A stretch of DNA of 64,000 nt, taken from the NCBI RefSeq assembly GCF_004135975.1, contig NZ_CP026538.1, forward strand, positions 1,736,001-1,800,000, in the 5' to 3' direction. Within the stretch, counting starts at the first letter, position 1. Each line of letters starts with the position of its first letter. This DNA comes from Solidesulfovibrio carbinolicus. GTDB lineage: Bacteria > Desulfobacterota > Desulfovibrionia > Desulfovibrionales > Desulfovibrionaceae. Position numbers and translations under genes: made by a program. The notes below the pieces were generated by a model that was not told the origin of the DNA, ran no database searches, and saw nothing but the letters and a program-made list of their open reading frames with translations. This document shows positions 1 through 11,740 of the stretch, piece after piece.

Positions 1-1196
1 TAGCTGGCCGGGGCTTCGGGCTTTTCCAGCAGGTCGCAGATCTGCTGGTTGGCCCAGAGCATGTTGCTGTCCGGGCCGACGATGCCGCAGGGGGCGGAGA
101 TGCCTTCCATGACGCCCTGGGCGAAGCCGAGCTTGTGTTTGAGTTCGGCCACCATGCGTTCGAGGTTGCGGGCCAGCCCGGCCAGTTCGAACCGGAAGCG
201 GCCGGTGAGGGCGGCTTTGAGGTCGCCGTCGGCCACGGCGGCGGCGTAGGCGGCGATGGCGGCCAGGGGCGAGAGCACCACCACCTTGTTGAAAATGATG
301 ATAAGCGCGGCCACAAGGACAAGGGCGGCCGCGCCGATGGCGATGAGCACGTTGCGCTGCCCCACGGCGCGCTGGGCCAGTTCGTCCGAAGAAACAGTCA
401 TGCACACCAGCCACTGGACGCCGGAGATCTGGGCCACGCCCATAAACTTTTTTTCGCCGTTGTAGGTATAGTCCATGACGCCGTTTTTGAGCGCCAGGGC
501 GCGTTCGCCGATGGTGCGGTCGGCGGGCTGTTTGAGCAGGAGCGACTTGTCCTTGGCGTGGGCGATGATGCGGCCCTGGTCGTCGAACATGAAGCCGTAG
601 CCGGTCTCGCCGAAGCGGATGGGGGACAGGTATTTGCGGATGAGCCGGTTCCAGTCCGTGGCCAGCACGATCATGCCCCGGGATTTGCCGTCCGGGCCGT
701 GAACGGCGTGGGCCGTGAGGAAATAGGGCTTGCCGGCGTCGTCGAGGCGGATTTCGCCGCTGGTGAAGTCGTCGCTGCCGGCCGTGATCTTCTTGAAAAA
801 GTCCCAGTCCTTATAGGAGTCGGCCAGGGGTTTGCCCGATTTGTAGACGCCGGAGACGGCCTTGCCGTCGGTGTCCACCACGGCCACGGCCAGCAGGGAG
901 GTGGAGCTTTTGAGGTAGCCCTCCAGCATCTTCTGGGCCCGGTCGGGCGCGCCGATGAGCGCTTCGAGAAAGATCGGCAGCGAGGCCAGGGTATCAACGC
1001 TTTCCTTGGCATTGTCGAGACTTAAGCCGATCAGATTGACCATGTCCGTGGCCGTGCGCTGAAGTTCCTCCTCTTGCAGGGAGGTGGAAATCTCGTTGGT
1101 GGAGACGGCGGCGTAGGTGATGATGGCGGCGATGCCGCAAAAAAGCGAGACGATGACGGCCAGGGTCAAAACGGCGTTGAGGCCCAGTCGACGCAT
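1..1196 (-). CDS. Methyl-accepting chemotaxis protein, N-terminal part (runs off the window)
   Basis: Membrane chemoreceptor that would feed ligand signals to CheA/CheW. The visible 398 residues have a short cytoplasmic start, a transmembrane helix at about residues 8-28, a periplasmic dCache-like domain, a second helix near 280-300, a HAMP linker and the beginning of a PAS domain. The signalling hairpin would lie beyond the window edge, so assignment as a chemoreceptor rests on strong resemblance in layout and sequence to the neighbouring complete receptor. The two genes point the same way and look like paralogues (both have [14 protein letters not shown]-type segments in the sensor domain). 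The ATG start directly precedes the hydrophobic helix; no strong ribosome site is obvious. Confidence 0.85.
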   Translation of the reverse strand, partial: MRRLGLNAVLTLAVIVSLFCGIAAIITYAAVSTNEISTSLQEEELQRTATDMVNLIGLSLDNAKESVDTLASLPIFLEALIGAPDRAQKMLEGYLKSSTSLLAVAVVDTDGKAVSGVYKSGKPLADSYKDWDFFKKITAGSDDFTSGEIRLDDAGKPYFLTAHAVHGPDGKSRGMIVLATDWNRLIRKYLSPIRFGETGYGFMFDDQGRIIAHAKDKSLLLKQPADRTIGERALALKNGVMDYTYNGEKKFMGVAQISGVQWLVCMTVSSDELAQRAVGQRNVLIAIGAAALVLVAALIIIFNKVVVLSPLAAIAAYAAAVADGDLKAALTGRFRFELAGLARNLERMVAELKHKLGFAQGVMEGISAPCGIVGPDSNMLWANQQICDLLEKPEAPAS

Positions 1197-1542
1197 GACG
1201 ATACTCCCGGATGCGGTGGTTGCGGGGGCTGCCCCGGCCGACGGCCGACGCGGCAGCCGGATTTCCGGCAGCCGGTCGTTTGCCAATCTTGCAAAAAGCC
1301 GATGGCCCCTCGTGCCTGGGAAATACTGAAAAGCCCGACGGCAAGCCAGCAGTTTTTGGCGTTGCGACAATCGCGGGACAGGGGGGCCGTCCCGAACGCT
1401 GCGGCCGGCGGCGCGGGAGTAGCGTCGGCCTGTCGTTGCGGGGCGGTCAATCCGGCGGCGGGGGCAAAGCGCCACGCCCCCACCCCCCGCCGGGGCGGGC
1501 GGTCGCGGGCGCCGGGCGGCAAAGGGGTTCTCGTCCGAAGCG
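1197..1542. other. Intergenic gap between the two chemoreceptors
   Basis: 346 bases of very GC-rich sequence that must hold the promoter of the truncated receptor and the 3' end of the complete one. I see no credible coding region, no RNA gene and no clear sigma-54 or sigma-28 promoter. The open frames here change composition freely and have no ribosome sites. Confidence 0.5.
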
Positions 1543-3885
1543 TCACGCGCCAAGGGCGGGGCGTGACTCGCTGGATTGCATGTCGGCCACCAGGCTGGAG
1601 AGGCCCTGAGCCTGATCGGCCAGATCGGTGACGGCCGTGGCGGACTGGATCATGGCGTCGGCGGTTTCTCCGGCAATGCGATTGATGGCGGCCACGGCCC
1701 GGGAAATCTCCTCCACCGTGGACGACTGTTCCTCGGCGGCGGTGGCGATGGCCTGGACTTGCTCGCCGGCGCTGGAAACCATGGTCACGATGTCGGTGAG
1801 GGCTTCGCCCGAGCGACGGGCCAGGCTGGTCGCTTCCTCGACGCTGGCCACGGCCTCGTCCACCATGGCCACGGTTTCGGCTGTGCCCTGCTGGATGCCG
1901 GCGATGGCCTGGCCCACCTCGCGGGTGGCGGTCATGGTTTTTTCGGCAAGTTTGCGGACCTCGTCGGCCACCACGGCGAAGCCGCGTCCGGCCTCGCCGG
2001 CCCGGGCCGCCTCAATGGCGGCGTTAAGCGCCAGCAGGTTGGTCTGGTCGGCGATGTCGGAGATGACGTTCATGACCGCGCCGATGCCCTGGGCGCGTTG
2101 GCCCAGGCCGGACATGGTGTCCTTGAGGCTGGCCGCCTGCTGGCGAACGGCGTTGACCGCGCCGACGACGTCGTTGGCAAGTCCGGCCCCCCGCCGGGCC
2201 ATTTCCTGGGCCTGCTCGGCGCTCCTGGCGGTTTCGGCGGCGTTTTTCGCCACTTCGACTATCGTGGCGTTCATTTGCTCCACGGCGGTGGCGGTTCCCT
2301 GGACCCGGTCGCTTTGTTCGGTGGCGCCCTGGCTGCATTGTTCGATCTGGGCCGAGAGCTGCTCGGCGGCCGAGGCCATGCGGTCGGCCACCGAGGCGGC
2401 TTCGCTGGCGGTGCGGCCGATGAGTCCGTTTTGGGCTTCGATATGGAGCTGTTGGCGGCGCAGTTGGGTGAGGTCGGAGAACAGGGCCACGCCGCCGAGG
2501 CAGACGCCGTCGAGGTCGAACAGCGGGGCCGCGTCGATCTGGGTGAAGGCGGCGCTGCCGTCGCGGGCCGGAACCTCGGCCTGGACGCCGGTGAGGGCCC
2601 GGCCTTCGGCAATGGCCCGGGCGGTGATGGTCGGGCGGTCGGGGTCGCCGTAGAAGAACTCCCCGGCCATCTGGCCGAGGTAGTCCTCGGGTCGGCCGGG
2701 GGCTTTGATGAAGTCCAAAACAGGTTGATTGAGGAAACGCAGGGAGCCGTCCGGCGCGGCAACCACGCAGGCCAGCGGCATGGCGTCGAGCAGGCCCTTG
2801 GCAAAGCCCAGGCGCGTTTTGAGTTCGTCCACCATGTGGCGCACATGGCCGGCCAGGGCGGCGAGTTCGTACCGGAAGGACCCTTCGAGCTTCACGCCGA
2901 AGTCGCCGTCGGCGACGCGGTCGGCAAAGGCGTTGATGGCGGCCAGGGGGCGCAACACCAGCCGGCGGGCGAGGACGGCGATGACGGCAGTGATAAGCGC
3001 CACCACGGCCAGCCCCATGGCCAGCAGCATGTTGCGCTGACTTGCGGCAGCGGCGCCCAGATCGGCCTTGGAAGCGGTCATGCCGACGTACCAGCCTGTG
3101 GCCGGCGACTGGACGACGGCCATGGTCTTGGCCTCATCCTTCCACATATAGTCAAAAACGCCGTGCTTCACCTGCATAAGGCGGCGGATAAAATCCAGGC
3201 CGGTGACGTCGCGTCCGGCCATGGTCGGGTCGCCGGCGTGGGCGGCCACGACGCCGGCCTCGTCCAGGACGAAGCCGTAGCCCTTTTCGCCAAAGCGCAA
3301 GGGGGCGATGAGGGCCGTCACGGCCGGCCCCACGTCGCAGCACACGGCGACGCCGCCAAGGAGCTTGCCGTCCTTGGCGCGCACGGCGTTGGCCGCGACC
3401 ATGATGCGGGAACCGCCGTTCTTTGCGGCCAGGGTGGCTTTGGTCAAAAAGGCGGAAGCCCCGGACTGCAGGGCCTGGACATAAGGCCGATCAGCATAGG
3501 AAGCGCCGGCTTCAAAGACTTTGCCGGCGGCGTCTCGTCCGGCCAGCAGGCCTCCGGCCGCGTCGAAAACGACAACGGAACGTACGCCTTTGAAGCTGGC
3601 GAGGGTTTCCACGAGCACGCTCTGGGCTACGGCCGGATTGCCGTCAAAAGCTTCCCGGATGCCCGAACGCAGGGACAGGGCGGCGGCCAGTTCCGACGCC
3701 TGGCCGGCGTAGAGGTCCAGGGTTTGGCTGACCGCCTCGGCGGATTGGCGCATGGACTGTTCGGCCAACTGTTCGGCCGTGGCCGTGGTGGTGGCGGAGA
3801 CGTAGGCGAGCAGGCCCAGGATGCCGGCCAGGACCGTGGCGCAGACAGCCAGGGTGAGCACGCCGCTGATGCCGATGGTACGCAT
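1543..3885 (-). CDS. Methyl-accepting chemotaxis protein with dCache, HAMP and PAS domains
   Basis: Complete 780-residue chemoreceptor. Order: helix at about 8-30, periplasmic dCache-type ligand-binding region, second helix near 285-305, HAMP, PAS domain (about 380-490), then the long methyl-accepting helical hairpin. The conserved tip is visible around residues 605-640 ([19 protein letters not shown] then [18 protein letters not shown]). The C-terminus has no CheR/CheB-tethering pentapeptide. The start is placed at ATG 3885 because AAAGGAG lies at good spacing upstream and the protein then begins just before the first membrane helix; an upstream in-frame extension of 18 codons lacks this support. 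Ligand unknown. Confidence 0.95.
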   Translation of the reverse strand: MRTIGISGVLTLAVCATVLAGILGLLAYVSATTTATAEQLAEQSMRQSAEAVSQTLDLYAGQASELAAALSLRSGIREAFDGNPAVAQSVLVETLASFKGVRSVVVFDAAGGLLAGRDAAGKVFEAGASYADRPYVQALQSGASAFLTKATLAAKNGGSRIMVAANAVRAKDGKLLGGVAVCCDVGPAVTALIAPLRFGEKGYGFVLDEAGVVAAHAGDPTMAGRDVTGLDFIRRLMQVKHGVFDYMWKDEAKTMAVVQSPATGWYVGMTASKADLGAAAASQRNMLLAMGLAVVALITAVIAVLARRLVLRPLAAINAFADRVADGDFGVKLEGSFRYELAALAGHVRHMVDELKTRLGFAKGLLDAMPLACVVAAPDGSLRFLNQPVLDFIKAPGRPEDYLGQMAGEFFYGDPDRPTITARAIAEGRALTGVQAEVPARDGSAAFTQIDAAPLFDLDGVCLGGVALFSDLTQLRRQQLHIEAQNGLIGRTASEAASVADRMASAAEQLSAQIEQCSQGATEQSDRVQGTATAVEQMNATIVEVAKNAAETARSAEQAQEMARRGAGLANDVVGAVNAVRQQAASLKDTMSGLGQRAQGIGAVMNVISDIADQTNLLALNAAIEAARAGEAGRGFAVVADEVRKLAEKTMTATREVGQAIAGIQQGTAETVAMVDEAVASVEEATSLARRSGEALTDIVTMVSSAGEQVQAIATAAEEQSSTVEEISRAVAAINRIAGETADAMIQSATAVTDLADQAQGLSSLVADMQSSESRPALGA

Positions 3886-4061
3886 GGGAGACTCCTTTGC
3901 GTCGGGACAGTGGGACGCGGCGGAGCCTAGAAGGGGCATGTGACGGATTGAGGGCGGTTGTGGGGACTATACAAGAAACAGCCCTGGGCGTATTGTCATC
4001 ATGGCGTGAAAAAGCCGCGTAGCGCCCAAGAGTTCCGTACCTGCGCCCCAGGAGACCGCCC

Positions 4062-4238
4062 ATGAGCAACGGCGTATTCCTTCTCGTGCTGATCGGCCTC
4101 GGCTTTGCCTTTCTCATCTACTTTCACCAGCGCTCCAGGAACTACCAAGAGCGCCATCCCGGAGAGGATAACCCGGTGGACAAGTGGCTGACGGGCAAGG
4201 ACAAGGAGGATGAGGACGATTCGGACGCGAAGCGTTGA
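4062..4238 (+). CDS. Small single-pass membrane protein, 58 aa
   Basis: Short hypothetical protein. Residues 4-21 form one strongly hydrophobic helix (GVFLLVLIGLGFAFLIYF), followed by a basic stretch and a very acidic, Lys/Asp/Glu-rich C-terminal tail. AGGAG sits at proper spacing before the ATG, and third-position GC bias agrees with real coding. It stands alone between a chemoreceptor and uvrA, both on the other strand. I do not recognise a family; the layout fits a small inner-membrane protein with a charged cytoplasmic tail. Confidence 0.7.
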   Translation: MSNGVFLLVLIGLGFAFLIYFHQRSRNYQERHPGEDNPVDKWLTGKDKEDEDDSDAKR

Positions 4239-4296
4239 ACGGCGGACGGCGGCAACGCGCCAGGGCGCATTGCCGCCGGATAGGCTTGGAGAACGG

Positions 4297-4327
4297 GTAT
4301 CCCAGCCTCGTGTCAGGCTTGGGATAC
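4297..4327. terminator. Hairpin between small membrane gene and uvrA
   Basis: Dyad of GTATCCCAGCCT and AGGCTTGGGATAC around a 6-base loop, placed between two convergent genes just past both stop codons. It can serve as terminator for either strand. Confidence 0.6.
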
Positions 4328-4331
4328 AGTG

Positions 4332-7088
<2,757 letters not shown>

Positions 7089-7327
7089 CATGCCTCCAAA
7101 CTGCAAACGACAAGGACGCAAAATAAGGACCTTGGGCGGAAAGGCAAGGGCGTTTGCCAAAATGTCGCGGATCGGGCACAACTTGAAGGATAATGGACTG
7201 CTTTCTGATTGAGGCCGGGGCGTTTTTCGGGCCAACCGGCTTCTGGGGTCGTTGCGGCTAAAACTCGTTTACATTATGTCGATCTTGCCGGGGCGCCCGC
7301 GCGGCGCTGCACGGCAAAGGAGCGACC

Positions 7328-8383
7328 ATGCGCTACGAGGTCCCCTTTGTGCCCGATCCGGCCTACGGCGCGCTGCTAGCCGGCGCGGCGGACAGGCTGA
7401 ACGGCGTCTACTTCCGCCTCGGGCCCGAAACCCCGGACGCCCGGATGCCCGGCTTGGCCGATCCCTCGCCCATGGAATTGGCCGCCGGCTTGTCGGGCTT
7501 GCCGCCCATGCCCCGCTTGGGCCTGCTCAACGCCGCCTTCCACGCCCAGGAAACCCTGTCCAAGGACGGGCTGCGCGACCTGCTCATGCTCCTCGACGGC
7601 TATCTGGCGGCCGGGGCGCTGACCGGCATTGTTTACGCCGACCAGTACCTGCTCCAGGCCTTGTCCGACGCCTCGCCAACGGTTGCCCGGGAGCTGTGCG
7701 CCGTGCCGGGCATCAATTTCCGGCTGGACAGCTTCGAGCGGGCGGCGGCCGTGGTGGACGCGGCTTGCTCCACCCGGTTTCGCCCGCCGCCGCGCATCAT
7801 CCTTGACCGCGACGTCAACCGCGACCTGGACGGGTTGACCGCCATGGCCGGGAAGCTGCGCCGGGAGTGGCCGGACATGGGGCTTGGGCTTATGGCCAAC
7901 GAGGGTTGCCTGTACGCCTGCCCCTTCAAGCAGGCCCACGACGCCCACATTGCACTGTCGCGGCTGGCCGCCTGCCGGGTCGGGCCGGACCTCAACCGCG
8001 ACCTGGGCTGCTTGCGCTCCTTTGCCGAAGCGCCGGGACGCCTGCTCGCCTCGCCCAGCATCCGCCCCGAGGACGCCGGGCGCTACGAAGGCGTCGTCGA
8101 TTGCCTGAAGCTGTGCGGCCGCAGCCGGCCGGCGGCCGATGTGCGGGCCATTGTCGCGGCCTATCTCGACGGCCGGTTTGACGGCAATCTGATCTGGCTC
8201 CTGGACGCCCAGGAGATGCTCTCCGACCGTTTCGCCATCGACAACGCCGCCTTGCCCGAGGATTTCTTCGAGGTTACGACGTCGTGCTCCCGGCGCTGCG
8301 CCGCCTGCCGCTATTGCGACGAACTGGCCGAGGGGCTGCTTGTCACCCGCGCCCCCGGCCTTGTGCCCTACGGAACCGGCTGA
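7328..8383 (+). CDS. U32-like TIM-barrel Fe-S protein
   Basis: 351 residues resembling the peptidase-U32-like superfamily, whose characterised members (UbiU/UbiV, TrhP/YegQ, RlhA) carry a 4Fe-4S cluster and perform oxygen-independent hydroxylations rather than proteolysis. Seen: a motif with N191, C194, C198 and H204 in the arrangement NEGCLYACPF, further cysteines near residue 228 and 255, and a Cys-dense C-terminus (CSRRCAACRYC). Start ATG has AAGGAG at 6 bases. It ends 23 bases from the end of queC, convergent with the queuosine genes. Substrate unknown; a tRNA-related role is possible from context only. Superfamily assignment is moderate. Confidence 0.6.
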   Translation: MRYEVPFVPDPAYGALLAGAADRLNGVYFRLGPETPDARMPGLADPSPMELAAGLSGLPPMPRLGLLNAAFHAQETLSKDGLRDLLMLLDGYLAAGALTGIVYADQYLLQALSDASPTVARELCAVPGINFRLDSFERAAAVVDAACSTRFRPPPRIILDRDVNRDLDGLTAMAGKLRREWPDMGLGLMANEGCLYACPFKQAHDAHIALSRLAACRVGPDLNRDLGCLRSFAEAPGRLLASPSIRPEDAGRYEGVVDCLKLCGRSRPAADVRAIVAAYLDGRFDGNLIWLLDAQEMLSDRFAIDNAALPEDFFEVTTSCSRRCAACRYCDELAEGLLVTRAPGLVPYGTG

Positions 8384-8406
8384 CGGCAAAGAGTCGGCCG
8401 GCCGGG

Positions 8407-9114
8407 CTACAGGCTTGGCCGGTAGCGGGTGGGGTCGGCCACGCCGGCTTCCTCGAAGCCTTTCTTGCGCAGCAGACAGCTGTCGCAGCGACCGCAGGCC
8501 AGGCCGTCCGGGTCCGGGTCGTAGCAGGAATGGGTCAGGCCATAGTCCACGCCCAGGCTCGTGCCGAGTTCCACAATGCCGGCCTTGGACAGGTGCAACA
8601 GCGGGGTGTGGATACGGATGGAAAGGCGGCCTTCCACCGCTTCCTTGACGGCCAGGTTGGCCATGGCCTCAAAGGCGCCGATGAATTCCGGCCGGCAGTC
8701 TGGATAGCCCGAGTAATCCAAGGCGTTGACGCCGATGTAGATGTCGCTGGCCCCGAGCACCTCGGCCCAGCCCAGGGCCATGGACAGGAAGATGGTGTTG
8801 CGGGCCGGCACGTAGGTGACCGGAATGTCGGCTTCCATTTCGCCAATATCGCGGTCCTTGGGCACGTCGATGTCGGCCGTCAGCGCCGAACCGCCGATGG
8901 CCCCCAGCGGCAGGGGCAGAATCAGGTGGCTCGTGACCGCCATGGCCTTGGCCACCCGGCGGGCGGCTTCCAGCTCCACCTTGTGGCGTTGGCCGTATTC
9001 GAAACTCAGCGCGCACGGCAAAAATCCGTCGCGCCGGGCCACGGCCAGGCAGGTGGTGGAATCCAGGCCCCCAGAAAAAAGGACCACGGCTTTTTTTTGT
9101 ATGTCAGTCGTCAT
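8407..9114 (-). CDS. queC: 7-cyano-7-deazaguanine synthase
   Basis: Converts 7-carboxy-7-deazaguanine to preQ0 using ATP and ammonia, third step of queuosine precursor synthesis. 235 residues with the PP-loop SGGLDS at 14-19 and the C-terminal zinc site of four cysteines (about 197, 207, 210, 213). AAGGAG lies upstream of the ATG at suitable spacing. It is the last gene of queD-queE-queC, starting 16 bases after the queE stop. Confidence 0.96.
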   Translation of the reverse strand: MTTDIQKKAVVLFSGGLDSTTCLAVARRDGFLPCALSFEYGQRHKVELEAARRVAKAMAVTSHLILPLPLGAIGGSALTADIDVPKDRDIGEMEADIPVTYVPARNTIFLSMALGWAEVLGASDIYIGVNALDYSGYPDCRPEFIGAFEAMANLAVKEAVEGRLSIRIHTPLLHLSKAGIVELGTSLGVDYGLTHSCYDPDPDGLACGRCDSCLLRKKGFEEAGVADPTRYRPSL

Positions 9115-9130
9115 GGCGGCCGTCTCCTTG

Positions 9131-9763
9131 TCAGACGCCCCGGGCGTCGGGGCTCCAGATGTGCTTGTGCAGTTGCAGCCCCAGGCGGGCCTGGACCCGG
9201 TCGGCCACCATCCAGGCGGCCAACTCGGCCGGGGCAAGTGTCGCGGCCACGGGCGAAAAATGGACGATGTGCGTGCGCCAGACCCGTGAGGAGATGTCCA
9301 GGGCGAAATCGTAATCGGTCCGGTCGGCAAGCACGAATTTCACCTCGTCGTGGGGGCGCAGCCGCTCCAGATTGCCGTAATCGTTGCGATGCTCCATGCC
9401 GCTGCCCGGGCATTTGACGTCCACCACGGCCGTGGCCCGGGCATCGAGCACGGCGATGTCGAGGCTGCCGTTGGTCTCGACCAGCACGGTCAGGTCCAGA
9501 TCGCACAGGCGCTTGACCAGCTCCGGGGTCTGCGGGGCCAGGAGCGGCTCGCCGCCGGTCACTTCCACCAGCGGCAGCCCCAGCCCGGCCAGGGCGGCCG
9601 TGGCGTCGGCCACGGTCATTTCGGCGTAGGAATCGCCGGCATGCAGGGTGTCGCACCAGCGGCAGGCCAGATTGCAGCCCGACAGGCGCAAAAAACCGCA
9701 GGGCCAGCCGGCATAGCTCGACTCGCCCTGGATGCTGGCAAATATTTCGTGAACCTTGAGCAT
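9131..9763 (-). CDS. queE: 7-carboxy-7-deazaguanine synthase (radical SAM)
   Basis: Radical SAM enzyme that ring-contracts 6-carboxytetrahydropterin to 7-carboxy-7-deazaguanine. 210 residues. The CX3CX2C cluster motif is C30, C34, C37 (CNLACRWC), preceded by the typical IQGE segment and followed by TGGEPLL. The ATG at 9763 overlaps the queD stop as TGATG, a sign of translational coupling; a GTG one codon upstream is less likely. C-terminus contains [13 protein letters not shown]-like conserved sequence. Confidence 0.96.
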   Translation of the reverse strand: MLKVHEIFASIQGESSYAGWPCGFLRLSGCNLACRWCDTLHAGDSYAEMTVADATAALAGLGLPLVEVTGGEPLLAPQTPELVKRLCDLDLTVLVETNGSLDIAVLDARATAVVDVKCPGSGMEHRNDYGNLERLRPHDEVKFVLADRTDYDFALDISSRVWRTHIVHFSPVAATLAPAELAAWMVADRVQARLGLQLHKHIWSPDARGV

Positions 9764-10134
9764 CACGCCTCGCGGCAGGTGGCGGCCAGGCCACGGCTTT
9801 CCACCACGGTCACGGCCGTCACGCGCACCCGGCCGTCATCAAGCCGCTCCTTGAGCTTGGCCAGGATGTAGCCGGCCAGCACCTCGGCCGTGGGCGGATC
9901 AAGGGTGGGAACGTCGTTTAAGCAGGCATGGTCCAGATCGGCGAAAATGGCGTCCATGGCCGTGCGGACATCCAGGAAATCGGCCACCATGCCGTTTATC
10001 AGGCTTTCGGCGCAAATTTCGGCCGTGACCTGGAAATTGTGGCCGTGCATGGCGGCGCAGGGGCCGGGATGGCCCGGCAGACGGTGGGCGGCGCTGAAAT
10101 CGCCGGCAACGGCGATGGTGTAGATCGGCGGCAT
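9763..10134 (-). CDS. queD: 6-carboxy-5,6,7,8-tetrahydropterin synthase
   Basis: First dedicated enzyme of deazapurine synthesis, converting dihydroneopterin triphosphate to 6-carboxytetrahydropterin. 123 residues with the zinc histidines H17, H30 and H32 (SAAHRL and HGHNF) and the nucleophilic C26. First gene of the queDEC operon; GGGAGAG precedes the ATG. Transcribed divergently from queF, so one 108-base gap holds both promoters. I saw no preQ1 riboswitch in it. Confidence 0.95.
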   Translation of the reverse strand: MPPIYTIAVAGDFSAAHRLPGHPGPCAAMHGHNFQVTAEICAESLINGMVADFLDVRTAMDAIFADLDHACLNDVPTLDPPTAEVLAGYILAKLKERLDDGRVRVTAVTVVESRGLAATCREA

Positions 10135-10208
10135 GGCTGGGACTCTCCCTGGCGTTGAACATCGGGGCGAGGAAAGCTATGGAGGGTCGCCCGAAAGGTC
10201 AAGACAAC

Positions 10209-10242
10209 CACGGCCGCTCCCGGCCGTCAAGGAGACGTACCC
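10209..10242 (+). promoter_or_regulatory. queF leader hairpin and ribosome site
   Basis: A 7-bp stem (ACGGCCG / CGGCCGT) with CTCC loop ends directly before the AAGGAG ribosome site of queF. It may affect translation initiation or just be a GC-rich leader; the stem is short. Confidence 0.35.
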
Positions 10243-10674
10243 ATGCCGCATCGCGTACCCAGAGACGACATCAGCACACTCAAAACCCTCGGCCAGGGGG
10301 CCACGGTCTACCCGAGAAACGTCACCCCCGGCCTGCTCGAAACCTTCCCCAACGCCTTCCCGGACCGGCGTTACGACATCACCTTCGCCTCCGACGAGTT
10401 CACGAGCCTGTGCCCCAAGACCGGCCAGCCCGACTTCGGCACCATCACCATCCGCTACGTGCCCGACAAGCTGTGCATCGAATCCAAGTCGCTCAAGCTC
10501 TACCTCTTCAGCTACCGCGACGAAGGCGCTTTCATGGAAACCCTCACCAACCGCATCCTCGATGACCTCGTGGAAGTCTGCCAGCCGCACCATATGGAAG
10601 TCACCGGCGACTTCGCCGCCCGGGGCGGCATCACTATTTCGGTGACGGCGACGTTTGTGAAAGAGAAGAAATAG
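10243..10674 (+). CDS. queF: NADPH-dependent preQ0 reductase
   Basis: Reduces the nitrile of preQ0 to preQ1, the base later inserted into tRNA. 143 residues, the short unimodular type. Catalytic C57 ([11 protein letters not shown]), D64, and the NADPH/QueF motif ESKSLK at 80-85 are all present. AAGGAG lies 8 bases before the ATG. With queD, queE and queC next door, the window encodes the whole route from the pterin intermediate to preQ1; tgt and queA are not here. Confidence 0.96.
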   Translation: MPHRVPRDDISTLKTLGQGATVYPRNVTPGLLETFPNAFPDRRYDITFASDEFTSLCPKTGQPDFGTITIRYVPDKLCIESKSLKLYLFSYRDEGAFMETLTNRILDDLVEVCQPHHMEVTGDFAARGGITISVTATFVKEKK

Positions 10675-10691
10675 GGAGAGATAGGAGGAAG

Positions 10692-10802
10692 ATGCCTCCG
10701 GCGGCCAAAGGGGCTGAGCCCCTTTGGAATCCCCGAAAGGGGGATGTCTGGGGCGGCGACGGGTGGAGGGACAAAGCGTTGGAGCATTCCCGAAAGGGAA
10801 TG
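10692..10802. terminator. Three-hairpin region between queF and yihY-like gene
   Basis: Contains a type-A palindrome (CCAAAGGGGC-TGA-GCCCCTTTGG) preceded by GCCTCCGGCGG, then two hairpins closed by GAAA tetraloops (around 10729-10745 and CATTCCC-GAAA-GGGAATG at 10785-10802). It lies between convergent genes and probably ends transcription in both directions. The type-A core recurs at 60.1 kb. Confidence 0.65.
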
Positions 10803-10810
10803 AAAGGCGG

Positions 10811-11740
10811 TCAGCCCCTAGGGCGGCGGGCCAGGCGGCCGGCGCGCAGGCGGTCGAAGAGGCTGGCCGGCGACAGCCGCCGCCGCAGGGCCGACGGGCC
10901 ATGGTCGCGCCGCCACAGGCGCAAGAACCAGGCTCCCCACAGCACCAGACAGGCGTTGTACTGCAGCCACAACAAAAACAGCACCGCCCCGCCCAGGGAA
11001 CCGTATACGAGTTCGTAGCGCCCGCCATGGGCCACGAACTGCCCGAAAGCCGCCGTCACCGCCCAGGCCGCCACGGCAAGCAAGACCGACACGCCGGCGA
11101 TGGCCCGAAGCGGCCGCCGCCCCGGCAAAAACAGCAGATAGGCGGCGGCGAACATGCCGGTCAGGCAGAGAACGCCCCAGGCCGCCGACCACTGGCGCGC
11201 CAGACTCCCGCGCGGCTCCAGGCGCGGCAGATAGGCCAGATACAGGGCCGCCGTCAGCGCCCCCAGAAACAGCACGCCGGCCACGGCCCCCCAGGCCGCG
11301 CTCATCAATCGCGCGGCCAGGGCCGGCTGTTGTTCCGGGGCCGCCTCGCCAAGAGGCCGGCGTAGCGCCCGGCGAAACGCGCCCAGAAACAGCCACGACG
11401 ACCACAGCACAAACACCGCGCTTTCCAGGGAAAACCCCGGCGAGGCCCACAGCAGCCGCCTGGCCCGGGAGACCAGCAGTTCGTCGATATACGGCGTGAG
11501 GATGGCGAGCTGGCGGCGTAGGGCCATTTGGCCGGTCCAGTCCTCGCCCGACACCGCCCCGCACAGGGCCAGCATGGCAAAAAGCAGCGGCACCGAAGAG
11601 AGCAGCGCGTAAAAGGCCAGGGCGGCGGCTTGGGTCGGCCCGCCCGAGCGGAAAAAGGCGGCCGTGGCCTTGACGGACAAGCGTCCGACCTCCCGTAGCC
11701 AGGCGGTCATTTCCCGCCGCCGCAACCGGGGCGACGTCAA
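10811..11740 (-). CDS. YihY/BrkB-family inner-membrane protein
   Basis: About 309 residues with six hydrophobic segments and the family's typical N-terminal run (TQAAALAFYALLSSVPLLFA), matching the YihY/virulence factor BrkB family (often misnamed RNase BN). Molecular function not established in the family. The last gene of a three-gene operon with two phosphatases. Its first possible start is TTG at 11740, overlapping the upstream stop (TTGA); an ATG ten codons inside (11710) is the alternative. The C-terminus is strongly basic. Confidence 0.85.
   Translation of the reverse strand: MTSPRLRRREMTAWLREVGRLSVKATAAFFRSGGPTQAAALAFYALLSSVPLLFAMLALCGAVSGEDWTGQMALRRQLAILTPYIDELLVSRARRLLWASPGFSLESAVFVLWSSWLFLGAFRRALRRPLGEAAPEQQPALAARLMSAAWGAVAGVLFLGALTAALYLAYLPRLEPRGSLARQWSAAWGVLCLTGMFAAAYLLFLPGRRPLRAIAGVSVLLAVAAWAVTAAFGQFVAHGGRYELVYGSLGGAVLFLLWLQYNACLVLWGAWFLRLWRRDHGPSALRRRLSPASLFDRLRAGRLARRPRG

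Noticed and set aside
1197-1542. Sigma-54 promoter for the truncated chemoreceptor
   Set aside because: A TTGCA occurs on the minus strand but no GG at the required 10-base distance.
10135-10242. preQ1 riboswitch between queD and queF
   Set aside because: Only a short GC hairpin is visible; no A-rich tail or loop consensus of any preQ1 class.
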